37,627 bases of DNA. Source: Palsa-739 sp035532535. Lineage in GTDB: Bacteria; Actinomycetota; Thermoleophilia; Gaiellales; Gaiellaceae. A model generated the notes under the pieces. The model was given only the letters and a program-made list of their open reading frames with translations. It did no database searches and was not told the DNA's origin. Each line of letters begins with the position of its first letter. Position 1 is the first letter of the stretch. Shown one piece after another: positions 21,938-31,638 of the stretch. A program made the position numbers and the translations under genes. Location of the stretch: positions 1 through 37,627 of the forward strand of contig DATKQT010000013.1 of NCBI GenBank assembly GCA_035532535.1, in the 5' to 3' direction.

Positions 21938-22909
21938 GTGGACCATCCGAACACGATCGAGGCGGAGAAGCTCGTTCGAGAGTTCAAGAAGGGACCTCGT
22001 GCAGTGGACGGGATCGACCTGCATGTGGAGGCCGGAGAGATCTACGGCTTCCTCGGCCCGAACGGCGCCGGCAAGTCGACGACCGTACTCATGCTGACGA
22101 CGCTGCTGCCGCCCACGGCGGGCACGGCGCGCGTCGGCGGCTACGACGTCGTGCACGAGGGGCCGCAGGTGCGCTCGCGCATCGGGGCCGCGCTGCAAGA
22201 GGCAGCGCTGGACGGATTGCTCACCGGCCGCGAGCATCTCCGTCTGCAGGCGGCTCTCCAGGCGCTGCCGCGCAACGAGCGCGCCGCACGCGCGGACGAG
22301 CTGCTCGAGCGCGTCGGCCTGACCGAGGCCGCCGACCGGAAGGTGCGCGGCTACTCGGGCGGGATGAAACGCCGTCTCGACCTCGCCATGGCGCTCGTCC
22401 ACAGGCCTCGCATCCTCTTCCTCGACGAGCCGACCACAGGCCTGGACGTTCAGAGCCGTACCGCGCTCTGGAGCGAGGTCGGACGGCTCGCGCGCGAGGA
22501 CGGCGTCACGGTCTTCCTCACGACGCAGTACCTCGAGGAGGCGGACGTGCTCGCCGACCGCGTCGGGATCATCGACCACGGGCACATCGTCGCCGAAGGC
22601 ACGCCGGACGCCCTGAAGGCGGAGATCGGCCGTCCGACGGTCGAGGCGACGGCGTCCGGCCCGGACGGCCGCGCCGAGCTGACCGAGGTGCTCGAGCGCT
22701 TCGGGACGCTCGTACCCTCGTCCCGCGGGATCGCCGTGCGTCTCGACGGGGGCGAGGCCGGCTTGGCCGACGTCGTGCGAGCGCTCGATGCGAAGGGGTG
22801 CAGCGTTGCGAACCTCGAGCTGCACCAGCCGAGCCTCGACGACGTCTTCCTCGCAAAGACGGGCCGCTCGCTCGAGGGCCACGGCGGCGACGCGTCCGAG
22901 CCCGAATGA
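21938..22909 (+). CDS. ABC transporter ATP-binding protein, DrrA-like
   Basis: The nucleotide-binding subunit of an ABC-2 type exporter (daunorubicin-resistance group). Walker A GPNGAGKST, Q-loop region AALQEAALDG, signature YSGGMKRRLDLA, Walker B ILFLDEPTTGLD and an H-loop replaced by Q in FLTTQYLEEADVLADR, as in many DrrA proteins. 323 aa with the usual C-terminal extension (PSLDDVFLAKTGRSLE). The GTG start is 9 bases after the upstream membrane protein, and the gene overlaps the first permease by ATGA. The substrate is unknown. Confidence 0.92.
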   Translation: MDHPNTIEAEKLVREFKKGPRAVDGIDLHVEAGEIYGFLGPNGAGKSTTVLMLTTLLPPTAGTARVGGYDVVHEGPQVRSRIGAALQEAALDGLLTGREHLRLQAALQALPRNERAARADELLERVGLTEAADRKVRGYSGGMKRRLDLAMALVHRPRILFLDEPTTGLDVQSRTALWSEVGRLAREDGVTVFLTTQYLEEADVLADRVGIIDHGHIVAEGTPDALKAEIGRPTVEATASGPDGRAELTEVLERFGTLVPSSRGIAVRLDGGEAGLADVVRALDAKGCSVANLELHQPSLDDVFLAKTGRSLEGHGGDASEPE

Positions 22910-23679
22910 GGACGACGGCCGATCAGGTCCTCCTGCTCGCGCGGCGGTCGATCGTGCACACCGCGCGGCAGCCGGCCGCTGTCGTCTTCCCGCTCCTCTT
23001 CCCCATGCTGCTCCTCGCCGTCAACTCCGGCGGCCTGCGGGCGGAGACGCACCTGCCCGGCTTCCCGACCAAGTCGTTCGTCGCGTTCGCACTCGCGGTT
23101 CCGTTCATCCAGGGCGCGCTCTTCGCGACGATGAACGCCGGCACCGACCTCGCGCGTGACGTCGAGACCGGCTTCCTCAGCAGACTGTCGCTCACACCGC
23201 TGCGAGGCGCAGCGCTCCTCGCCGGTCAGCTCGGGGGCGTCGTCTCGCTCGGCGTCATCCAGGCGTGCTTCTACATCCTCGTCGGCCTCGTCGTCGGCGT
23301 GCGGCCCGCGGCGGGTGTCGGCGGCGTCGCCGTGCTGCTCATCTTCGCCGCAATGATCGCGCTCGCGTTCGGGAGCATCGGCGCGTGGGCAGCGCTGCGC
23401 ACCGGGTCGCCGGAGGCGGTCCAGAGTCTCTTCCCCGTCTTCTTCGTCTTTCTGTTCATCTCGTCGATGAACATCCCGCGGAATCTCATCTCGACGACCT
23501 GGTTCCGGTACGCGGCGACCGCCAACCCGGTGTCCTATCTGCTCGAGTGCGTCCGCAGCCTCATCATCACCGGCTGGAACGGCGAGGCTCTCCTGCTCGG
23601 GTTCGGCATCGTCACGATCGTGGCGGTCACCGGGCTCTCGCTCGCTTCATACACGCTGCCGCGGAGGCTCGCACGATGA
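22906..23679 (+). CDS. ABC-2 type permease, first subunit
   Basis: A 257-residue DrrB-like membrane subunit with six predicted helices and the ABC-2 features ARDVETGFLSRLSLTP in the first cytoplasmic loop and NIPRNLISTTWFRYAATANPVSYLLE near the end. It starts at ATG 22906 overlapping the ATPase stop and overlaps the next permease by four bases. It forms a heteromeric exporter with the neighbours. Confidence 0.9.
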   Translation: MRTTADQVLLLARRSIVHTARQPAAVVFPLLFPMLLLAVNSGGLRAETHLPGFPTKSFVAFALAVPFIQGALFATMNAGTDLARDVETGFLSRLSLTPLRGAALLAGQLGGVVSLGVIQACFYILVGLVVGVRPAAGVGGVAVLLIFAAMIALAFGSIGAWAALRTGSPEAVQSLFPVFFVFLFISSMNIPRNLISTTWFRYAATANPVSYLLECVRSLIITGWNGEALLLGFGIVTIVAVTGLSLASYTLPRRLAR

Positions 23680-24446
23680 AACGGAATCTCTCGGTCGCGC
23701 AGGGAGTCGCGTGGCGCACGCTGCACAACGTGTTCACGAATCCGTCTCTCGTCATCCCGCAGCTCGCGTTCCCCTTGTTCTTCTTCACCGCCTTCGTCGG
23801 TGGACTGTCGCGCATCCACAAAGTCCCCGGTTTCCACTACGCCCAGGGCTACACCGCGTTCCAGTTCGTCTTCGTCCTGCTGCAGTCGGCCGCGTTCGGC
23901 GGCGTCTTCACGGGATTCGGAATCGCGCGCGACTTCGAGACCGGGTTCGCTCGGCGCCTGCTGCTTGCGGCACCGCATCGCACGGGCATCGTGATCGGAT
24001 ACGCGGTCGCCGCACTGTGCCGCTGGCTCGTCACCGCCATCTTCCTCACCGTGATTGCATTCGCCGTCGGAATGAAGGTCGGCGGCAACGGGATCGACCT
24101 CCCTGCGCTCTACGTCCTCGCAGCGATCGTCAACTCGGCGGCGGTGTTGTGGGCGTGCGGCGTCGCGATGCGGCTGCGAACGATGCAGGCCGGGCCGGTC
24201 ATGCAGATGCCCGTGTTTCTCGTCCTCTTCTTCGCGCCGGTGTACGTCCCGCTGAACCTCCTCACCGGCTGGATCCACGGCGTCGCCCTCGTCAATCCGC
24301 TCACGCGCGTGCTCGAGGCCGGCCGCAGCTTCGTCGCCGGCTCGCCGGCACAGGTCGCGGCCGCGTACGGTGCGGCGCTCGGACTGGCGGTGCTCTTCTC
24401 GTGGTGGGCGCTGCGCGGCCTGCGCAAGGCCGAGGCCGCAGGCTAA
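23676..24446 (+). CDS. ABC-2 type permease, second subunit
   Basis: A 256-residue DrrB-like protein, paralogous in plan to the preceding permease: IARDFETGFARRLLLAAP in the cytoplasmic loop, six helices, and LNLLTGWIHGVALVNPLTRVLEAGR near the C-terminus. ATG 23676 overlaps the preceding stop (ATGA). With the ATPase and first permease it completes a two-permease exporter. The short gap after it contains only a weak hairpin (AAAGG/CCTTT). Confidence 0.9.
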   Translation: MKRNLSVAQGVAWRTLHNVFTNPSLVIPQLAFPLFFFTAFVGGLSRIHKVPGFHYAQGYTAFQFVFVLLQSAAFGGVFTGFGIARDFETGFARRLLLAAPHRTGIVIGYAVAALCRWLVTAIFLTVIAFAVGMKVGGNGIDLPALYVLAAIVNSAAVLWACGVAMRLRTMQAGPVMQMPVFLVLFFAPVYVPLNLLTGWIHGVALVNPLTRVLEAGRSFVAGSPAQVAAAYGAALGLAVLFSWWALRGLRKAEAAG

Positions 24447-24513
24447 AGGCTTTACGCAAACCTTTCAGCACATCCGTTAGAGGTTGCGGCTCGGGGGTAC
24501 CCGGATATGTGGG

Positions 24514-25374
24514 ATGCCTCGGGTCAGCGCCGCAATCATCACGCACAACCGCGCGAACTATCTCGCGGACGCGATCACGAGCGTGCTCGCGCAGACCGTC
24601 AACGACCTCGAGTTGATCGTCGTCGACGACGGATCCACCGACGAGACCGCGGACGTCGTCGCGCCCTACCTCGACCGGATCCGGTACGTCCGGCAGGAGA
24701 GACGCGGCAAGGCCGCTGCGCGCAACGCAGCTGTCGAGCTCGCACGGGGCGAGCTCATCGCCTTCTGCGATTCCGACGACATCTGGTACCCGGATCGGCT
24801 CGAGCGCCAACTCGCCGCGCTGGAGGAACATCCGGCCGTCGGCATGGTGCACGGGCACGTGGACTTCGTGAGCTCCGACGGCCTCGCCTTACCGGACCGC
24901 ACATCGGAGATACGCGTGCTCTTCGGCGCCGCGCACCATCCGCAGGCAACGTACGCGTCGTACGCATTCGACTGCCGCTGCATGAGCTCGACGATCCTCG
25001 TGCCTCGCTCCGTCTTCGACGCGGTCGGCCTCTACGACTGCGAGCTGCCGATCGAGGACTACGACTTCTACCTCCGGCTCGTGCTCGAATTCGATGTCCT
25101 GTTCCTGGACGGGCCGGCGCTCGCGCAGTACCGCGTCCACGACGACAAGACGACCGACTACGAGCTCGGCACCGGACAGATTCAGACCGCTGAGAAACAC
25201 CTCGCGATGCTCGACTCTCGCTCCGACATCCCCGACTCGCGTCGCGCGCGACGGAACTTCCACCTCATGATCGCCCAGTCGTCGCGCGTCTTGGGCGACC
25301 GCCGCCGTGCACGCGGGGCTGCGCTGCGAGCCCTCGCCCTCGGGGATCCCCGGGCCTTCCGGCTCGCGCGTTAG
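24514..25374 (+). CDS. Family 2 glycosyltransferase
   Basis: A 286-residue GT-A fold enzyme transferring a sugar from a nucleotide-sugar donor. The nucleotide-binding N-terminus is AAIITHNRANYLADAI with VVDDGSTDET; the metal-binding acidic motif is FCDSDDIWYP; and ED near IEDYDFYLRL is the likely base region. No membrane segment is present. ATG 24514 fits the family start; an in-frame upstream start at 24484 adds ten unlikely residues. The acceptor is unknown. It is followed at 48 bases by a secreted glycosidase, which has its own -10 box. Confidence 0.87.
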   Translation: MPRVSAAIITHNRANYLADAITSVLAQTVNDLELIVVDDGSTDETADVVAPYLDRIRYVRQERRGKAAARNAAVELARGELIAFCDSDDIWYPDRLERQLAALEEHPAVGMVHGHVDFVSSDGLALPDRTSEIRVLFGAAHHPQATYASYAFDCRCMSSTILVPRSVFDAVGLYDCELPIEDYDFYLRLVLEFDVLFLDGPALAQYRVHDDKTTDYELGTGQIQTAEKHLAMLDSRSDIPDSRRARRNFHLMIAQSSRVLGDRRRARGAALRALALGDPRAFRLAR

Positions 25375-25407
25375 CCCACAGCTAACAGATTCGTGACGGA
25401 TCCGGGC

Positions 25408-25413
25408 TAGCGT
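25408..25413 (+). promoter_or_regulatory. -10 box TAGCGT upstream of the GH3 gene
   Basis: TAGCGT ends 8 bases before the ATG at 25422, with no Shine-Dalgarno sequence between, as expected for a leaderless transcript. No convincing -35 was found. Confidence 0.4.
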
Positions 25414-25421
25414 GTCCGGGG

Positions 25422-27557
25422 ATGCGAAGGGGGACTGCACGGGCGGCCGCCCTCTGCCTTGCTGCGACCACAGCCGTCCTCCTCTCGGTTGCCGGCCCTG
25501 CCCAGGCGGCGACGAACTGCCCGTGGATGAACCAGGCGATGCAACCGGCCGCGCGCGCGGCAGCACTGCTTGCGGCCATGAGCCCGAGCGACAAGCTCGC
25601 CCTCCTCAGCGGCGTCGATCCACATGCTGCACTCGGCGTGGCCGACGGCCCGCTGTATGTCGGCTACGTCCCAGGCAATCCACGCCTCTGCATCCCGGCG
25701 CTCACCCCCAACGACGGGCCGGCGGGCATCGCCGATACGCAGATCGGGACGACGGCCTTCCCCGCGCCGATCGCCCAGGCTGCGACCTGGGACCCCGGCC
25801 TCCAGCGACGTCTTGGACAGGCGCTCGGGCTCGAGGCATGGGAGAAAGGGATCGACTTGCTGCTCGCGCCGGACGTGAACATCGCCCGCGTTCCCGAGAA
25901 CGGGCGCAACTTTGAAGCTTTCGGGGAGGATCCGTTCCTGAGCGCTCAGACGGCCGTGGCCGTGATCGCCGGCATCCAGCAGAACCCCGTCATAGCAACC
26001 GTCAAGCACTTCGCCGTCAACAGCCAGGAGACGAACCGCTACTACGTGTCCTCGAACGTCGACGACCGGACCTTGCACGAGATCTACCTGCCGCCGTTCG
26101 CCGCGGCGGTCGGCCAGGGACACGTCGGTGCCGTCATGTGCGCATACGGGCTCGTCAACGGCGTGCAGTCGTGCCAGAACCCCCAGTTCCTAACGACCGT
26201 CCTCAGAGACGAGTGGCACTTCCGCGGCTTCGTCGTGTCGGACTGGGGCGCCACGTGGACGACCGTGCAGGCCGCGAACGCGGGCCTCGACCTGGAGATG
26301 CCCGGCGGCAGGTACTTCACCGCGCCTCTCGCCCAGGCCGTGGCGTCGGGCTCGGTCACGAACCAGACAGTCGACCACATGACCGAAAGCATCCTCACGT
26401 CGATGTTTGCGCAAGGACTCTTCGACCACCCGCCGCAGCCGCTTGCAGACGTCTCCTCTGCGGACGTCTCGACGTCGGCCGACCAACATGTCGCACTCGA
26501 AGTCGCCGAGGAGAGCACCGTGCTTCTGAAGAACGCGCCCCGGACACTTCCACTCCGGCTCGGCGGTGGAGGCACGATCGCGGTGATCGGGGCGCCCGCG
26601 GGGTTCGGCGACCTTCGGCCGTACATCGCCGGCGGCGGCAGCGCCTACCTCGGCGGGGTCGACCCGGTCACGCCTCTGCAGGCACTCGCCGAGCGCGCGG
26701 CCCGCGCCGGCGACAGCGTCATCACCGCCGACGGAACCGACCCGAGCGCGGCAGCGGCAATCGCGCGTCAGGCCAGCGTCGCAATCGTCTTTGCCTACGA
26801 CCAGGAACGCGAGGGGCAGGACCGGACCGACCTCTCGCTTCCGAGCGGACAGGATCAGCTCATTGAGCAAGTAGCCCAGGCAAATCCGAATACCGTCGTC
26901 GTCCTCGACACCGGTGGCCCGGTGCTCATGCCCTGGCTCGGTCAAGTCTCGGCTGTCGTCGAGGCCTGGTACCCCGGCGAGCAGGATGGCAACGCCGTCG
27001 CGGCCATCCTGTTCGGCGATGTGAATCCAAGCGGCCGGCTTCCCCAGACGTTCCCGCCGAGCACCGCGGCCGTCCCCGCATCGTCGAGCGACCAGTGGCC
27101 GGGCAGCGGCGACGGTCAGGACGCAGCCTTCTCGGAGGGGCTGGACGTCGGGTATCGCTGGTACGACGCCTACAAGGTCACGCCTCTGTTCCCCTTCGGA
27201 TACGGGCTCTCGTACACGAGCTTCGCGTACAGCCATCTGCGCATCGCGCGATCCGGCGCTCACCTCGCGGTCTCATTCACCGTGCGGAACACGGGAGCGC
27301 GCGCCGGTGCGGAGGTCGCGCAGCTCTACGTCGACGATCCGGCCGCTGCGGGCGAGCCGCCGAAGCAGCTGCAGGGGTACCAGCGGGTGTATCTCCGCCC
27401 CGGTCGAAGCGCGCGACTGACGATCGCCCTCACGCGACGTTCGTTCTCGGTCTGGGACACCGCGTCCCAGTCGTGGAAGACGACGCCCGGGCTGTACCGG
27501 ATTCTCGTCGGCGCCTCCTCGCGCGACATCCGGCTGCGCGGCTTCGTGCGGAAGTAA
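25422..27557 (+). CDS. Secreted glycoside hydrolase family 3 (beta-glucosidase type)
   Basis: A 711-residue exported enzyme that removes beta-linked sugars from the non-reducing end. A Sec signal peptide covers about residues 1-29 (cleavage near AQA-A). The (alpha/beta)8 domain holds KHFAVNSQE and the nucleophile D274 in FVVSDWGATW. The second domain holds the likely acid/base E464 (EREGQDRTDLSLP), and the C-terminus is a fibronectin-III-like domain (FTVRNTGARAGAEVAQLYV). Domain order and length are normal. The substrate (beta-glucoside, xyloside or other) cannot be told. It converges on rny with 3 bases between stop codons. Confidence 0.93.
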   Translation: MRRGTARAAALCLAATTAVLLSVAGPAQAATNCPWMNQAMQPAARAAALLAAMSPSDKLALLSGVDPHAALGVADGPLYVGYVPGNPRLCIPALTPNDGPAGIADTQIGTTAFPAPIAQAATWDPGLQRRLGQALGLEAWEKGIDLLLAPDVNIARVPENGRNFEAFGEDPFLSAQTAVAVIAGIQQNPVIATVKHFAVNSQETNRYYVSSNVDDRTLHEIYLPPFAAAVGQGHVGAVMCAYGLVNGVQSCQNPQFLTTVLRDEWHFRGFVVSDWGATWTTVQAANAGLDLEMPGGRYFTAPLAQAVASGSVTNQTVDHMTESILTSMFAQGLFDHPPQPLADVSSADVSTSADQHVALEVAEESTVLLKNAPRTLPLRLGGGGTIAVIGAPAGFGDLRPYIAGGGSAYLGGVDPVTPLQALAERAARAGDSVITADGTDPSAAAAIARQASVAIVFAYDQEREGQDRTDLSLPSGQDQLIEQVAQANPNTVVVLDTGGPVLMPWLGQVSAVVEAWYPGEQDGNAVAAILFGDVNPSGRLPQTFPPSTAAVPASSSDQWPGSGDGQDAAFSEGLDVGYRWYDAYKVTPLFPFGYGLSYTSFAYSHLRIARSGAHLAVSFTVRNTGARAGAEVAQLYVDDPAAAGEPPKQLQGYQRVYLRPGRSARLTIALTRRSFSVWDTASQSWKTTPGLYRILVGASSRDIRLRGFVRK

Positions 27558-27560
27558 GCC

Positions 27561-29204
27561 TCAGACGACGTCGGCGGAGTCGCGCTCCGGATCGAGCGGA
27601 CCCAGGTCCCGTTCGCCGTTCCCGACGTGGTTGCGTGCGACGTCGACCGAGCGGCTCTCGCGAATCACGGTCACCTTCACCTGACCCGGATACTCGAGCT
27701 GATCCTCGATCTCGCGCGCGATCTCGTGCGAGAGCAGAGCTGCCTCCTCATCGCTCACGTCGCCCGGGGCGACGATGACGCGGATCTCACGGCCGGCCTG
27801 CAGCGCGTAGACCTTCTCGACGCCCGGCTTCGCGGCCGCCAGCTCCTCGAGCGCCTCGAGGCGCTTGATGTAGTGCTCGAGGCTCTCTCCTCGTGCGCCC
27901 GGCCGCGATGCGGAGATCGCGTCAGCGGAGATCACGAGGACCGCCTCCACCGTCTGCGGCTGCACCTCGTAGTGGTGCGCCTCGATCGCGTGCACGACGC
28001 CCTGCTGCTCTCCGTACCGGCGCGCGAGCTGCGCAGAGATGAGCGCGTGCGATCCCTCCATCTCGTGGCTCATCGCCTTGCCGATGTCGTGCAGCATCGC
28101 GGCGCGCTTCGCGGTCCGCACGCTCGCGCCGAGCTCGGTCGCCATGATCCCGGTGAGGTGGACGACCTCGAGCGTGTGCCTGAGGACGTTCTGCCCGTAG
28201 CTCGTCCGGAAGCGGAGCCGGCCGAGGATCTTCTGCAGCTCCTCGTGGAACGGCCCACAGTTGGCCTCGAACACCGCCTGCTCCCCGGCCTGCCGGACGA
28301 TCTCCTCGAGCTCGGCCTTCGACTGGTAATAGGTCTCCTCGATGCGGGCCGGGTGGATGCGGCCATCCTCGATGAGCTTCGACAGCGTCAGGCGCGCAAC
28401 TTCGCGGCGAAGCCCGTCGAACGACGAGAGTACGACGGCGTGCGGCGTGTCGTCGATGATGAAGTCGACGCCGGTGAGGTGTTCGAGCGCGCGGATATTC
28501 CGGCCTTCGCGACCGATGATCCGGCCCTTCATGTCGTCGGAGGGAAGCTCCAGGACGGTGACGGTCGTCTCGGCCGCGTGACTTGCCGCGACGCGCTGCA
28601 ACGCGTCGGCGACGAGGTTGCGCGCGCGACGCTTCGACTCCGCGCGTGCCTCCTCCTCGAGCATTCGCACCCGCCGCGCGAGATCGTGGCGGACGAGCTC
28701 CTCCCCGCGCTGGAGCATCTGCGCCTTCGCCTCCTGCTGCGTCAAACCGGAGATCCGCTCGAGGCCGGCCTGTTGCGCGCGGTTCGCCTCCTTCAGCTCG
28801 TCCTGGAGCGCACGCAGGTGGGTTTCGCGATCCGCGACGCCCTGGTCGCGACGGGATACCTCGAGGAGCCGGCGCTCGACGTCCTCCTCCTTCGCCAGAA
28901 CGCGCTCCTCGATCTTCACGACCGCCTGGCGGCGATCGGCGAGCTCCGCATCGATTTCCGCGCGCAGTTTGACCGCCTGCTCGCGCGCCTCGATCTGCGC
29001 TTCGCGGCGAACGGCCTCCGCCTCGCGCTCGGCGTCCTCGACGAGCTGCCGCCGGACGCGCCGCGCCTTGCCGACACCGGTGGCGCCGAACACCTGCACC
29101 GCGACCAGCGCGAGGATCGCTCCTCCGACGATTCCGGCGGCGACTCCGATCGCGATCAGCACGGGCTGCTCCTCGCTCAGGTGGAGGTGAGTTGTCCGCG
29201 CCAT
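27561..29204 (-). CDS. rny: Ribonuclease Y
   Basis: A membrane-anchored endoribonuclease that starts mRNA decay. Domain order: an N-terminal membrane helix (about 15-40), a long charged coiled coil (about 45-205), a KH domain with GRIIGREGRNIRALE (about 225-290) and an HD domain with MLHDIGKAMSHE (about 350-450). At 547 aa it is longer than usual because about 25-30 charged residues follow the normal end at ESRSVDVA. It lies downstream of recA-recX on the same strand after 212 bases, which contain its own promoter candidate. Confidence 0.95.
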   Translation of the reverse strand: MARTTHLHLSEEQPVLIAIGVAAGIVGGAILALVAVQVFGATGVGKARRVRRQLVEDAEREAEAVRREAQIEAREQAVKLRAEIDAELADRRQAVVKIEERVLAKEEDVERRLLEVSRRDQGVADRETHLRALQDELKEANRAQQAGLERISGLTQQEAKAQMLQRGEELVRHDLARRVRMLEEEARAESKRRARNLVADALQRVAASHAAETTVTVLELPSDDMKGRIIGREGRNIRALEHLTGVDFIIDDTPHAVVLSSFDGLRREVARLTLSKLIEDGRIHPARIEETYYQSKAELEEIVRQAGEQAVFEANCGPFHEELQKILGRLRFRTSYGQNVLRHTLEVVHLTGIMATELGASVRTAKRAAMLHDIGKAMSHEMEGSHALISAQLARRYGEQQGVVHAIEAHHYEVQPQTVEAVLVISADAISASRPGARGESLEHYIKRLEALEELAAAKPGVEKVYALQAGREIRVIVAPGDVSDEEAALLSHEIAREIEDQLEYPGQVKVTVIRESRSVDVARNHVGNGERDLGPLDPERDSADVV

Positions 29205-29416
29205 CCGCCGGTCACCGGCAGACGGGATGTCCCCGAAGTCGCTCAGCTGTCAGCGCCCACGTTCGTGCGCGCCACCGTGCGCCGCCCTAGCTCTGCGGCA
29301 GCCTCCGGTCGTTCGAGTCGGTTGCGAAGTCGATTCTCACAGCGTGGGATGCGTTTCGGAAAAAGCCCGTATGCAGGAAAAACGTCAGATGGAACGTGGA
29401 GGGATCGTAGCGCCGA
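29205..29416 (-). other. Leader/intergenic region between recX and rny
   Basis: A 212-base non-coding stretch that would form a long 5' leader for rny. It has two T-rich tracts on the minus strand (GACGTTTTTCC and GGGCTTTTTCC), and the palindrome CCGAT-GCATG-ATCGG (29413-29427) spans the recX stop codon at its edge. No ORF or known riboswitch was recognised. A long leader would allow autoregulation of rny mRNA, but that is only a suggestion. Confidence 0.5.
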
Positions 29417-29433
29417 TCATGCATCGGACGCAA
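29404..29433 (-). promoter_or_regulatory. Candidate rny promoter inside the recX 3' end
   Basis: Minus-strand TTGCGT (29433-29428) and TACGAT (29409-29404), 18 bases apart, fit a housekeeping-sigma promoter. Transcription would start near 29397 and give a leader of about 190 bases before the rny ATG. Confidence 0.4.
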
Positions 29434-29959
29434 CTTCGAAACCCCGCGCAGCCAGCCAGCGCTGCGAGCGGCCGGCGGCCAGGAACGTGCCGGCCCGCTC
29501 GTGCTCAGGCGTGAGGGCGGCGAGCGCCGCTTCGAGCGCCTCGCCTGCGAATCCCTCTCCCTCGAGCGTCAACCGCACGGCCGCGTCGCCGTATCCGCGG
29601 CCGGCGAGCCCTCGCGCCCGGGTCGCCGCCGCCCGCGCATCGTCGAGGATCCCGCTTCGTTCCAGGGTCGCGATCGCGTCGTCCGCGGCTCGTCCGGGGA
29701 CGCCGGCAGCCGTGAGCCGGTGCCGGACGGCCGCCTGCGACCGGTCGCGGTGCGTGAGCGCCCGGGTGGCCCGTGTGAGGGCGCTCGACCGGCGCAACTC
29801 ACGAGCGAGTGCCCGCGCCGCCGTGCGATCGAGCGCGCGGCCGACGAGCAGTCCGCTGCGCACGACCACGTCGGCCGGGAGCGTACGCCATGGCGCGCCG
29901 TCGAGCTCGACGTCCACGCGGCCGCGCGCACGCTCCCGGAGCGCCGTGACGGTGGCCAC
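29417..29959 (-). CDS. recX: Regulatory protein RecX
   Basis: A 180-residue helical protein that caps and inhibits RecA filaments. It shows the repeated three-helix RecX pattern: LTHRDRSQAAVRHRLTAAGV, then AIATLERSGILDDARAAATRA and GYGDAAVRLTLEGEGF. The N-terminus (VTALRERARGRVDVELDG) is the usual small domain. The GTG at 29959 directly follows the recA stop, so it is cotranscribed and coupled. Confidence 0.92.
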   Translation of the reverse strand: MATVTALRERARGRVDVELDGAPWRTLPADVVVRSGLLVGRALDRTAARALARELRRSSALTRATRALTHRDRSQAAVRHRLTAAGVPGRAADDAIATLERSGILDDARAAATRARGLAGRGYGDAAVRLTLEGEGFAGEALEAALAALTPEHERAGTFLAAGRSQRWLAARGFEVASDA

Positions 29960-31074
<1,115 letters not shown>

Positions 31075-31078
<4 letters not shown>

Positions 31079-31638
31079 CGACCTCCTAGGGCAATCGCTT
31101 CGAGAACCTCGTACTCCGCACCGCTTGGACGTAGCCGGGACAGATAAGCAGAGGCGTCGGACGGAATGAGAACATATGTTCCCATATTCGCCAGGTCGGG
31201 GTCGAGTCCTGGCCGCTCCCGAAAACGGCCCACTGTGAGGTGCGGGAGCCACGGCCGCCCCTCCCCCCGGTAGACACCGGCTCCTTCGAGCCGCTCCTGG
31301 AGATCGGCCGCGAGCGCCCCCGCGCGGCCGCCCTCGTCGTCGCAGACGAGCATGGCGACGCTGCGTGTCTCGCAATAGCGGACGGGTGTGAGCCGGAGCT
31401 CGCCCTCGACGCCGCCCGCGGCCGCCCGCAGGGCCTCGACGACGGCTGGGAGATCGGCGGCCGGTCGATACCCGAGGAAGGCCAGCGTGAGGTGCAGCTG
31501 CTCCCGCGGCACGATGCGCATGCGCTCGAGGTGGGCGTGCTGCCACGCCTCGACGACGTCGAGCGCGCCGCCCGGCAGGCGGAGGCCGAGGAAGAGCCGG
31601 ATCCGTTCACTGCCGCCCACGCTAGGCGCCGAGCTCAT
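31075..31638 (-). CDS. thpR: RNA 2',3'-cyclic phosphodiesterase (LigT-type 2H enzyme)
   Basis: A 187-residue member of the 2H phosphoesterase superfamily, which opens 2',3'-cyclic phosphates and can join tRNA halves in vitro. Both HxT motifs are present: H49-LTLAFLG and H133-LTVGRF. The N-terminus RLFLGLRLP is typical. It lies between cinA and recA with four-base ATGA overlaps at each side; a cinA-ligT-recA order is known from Deinococcus/Thermus. The physiological substrate is unknown. Confidence 0.92.

Noticed and set aside
20971..23679. 902-codon plus-strand frame before the ABC permease
   Set aside because: Only the portion from ATG 22906 encodes the permease; the upstream portion overlaps the better supported membrane protein and DrrA-like ATPase in other frames.
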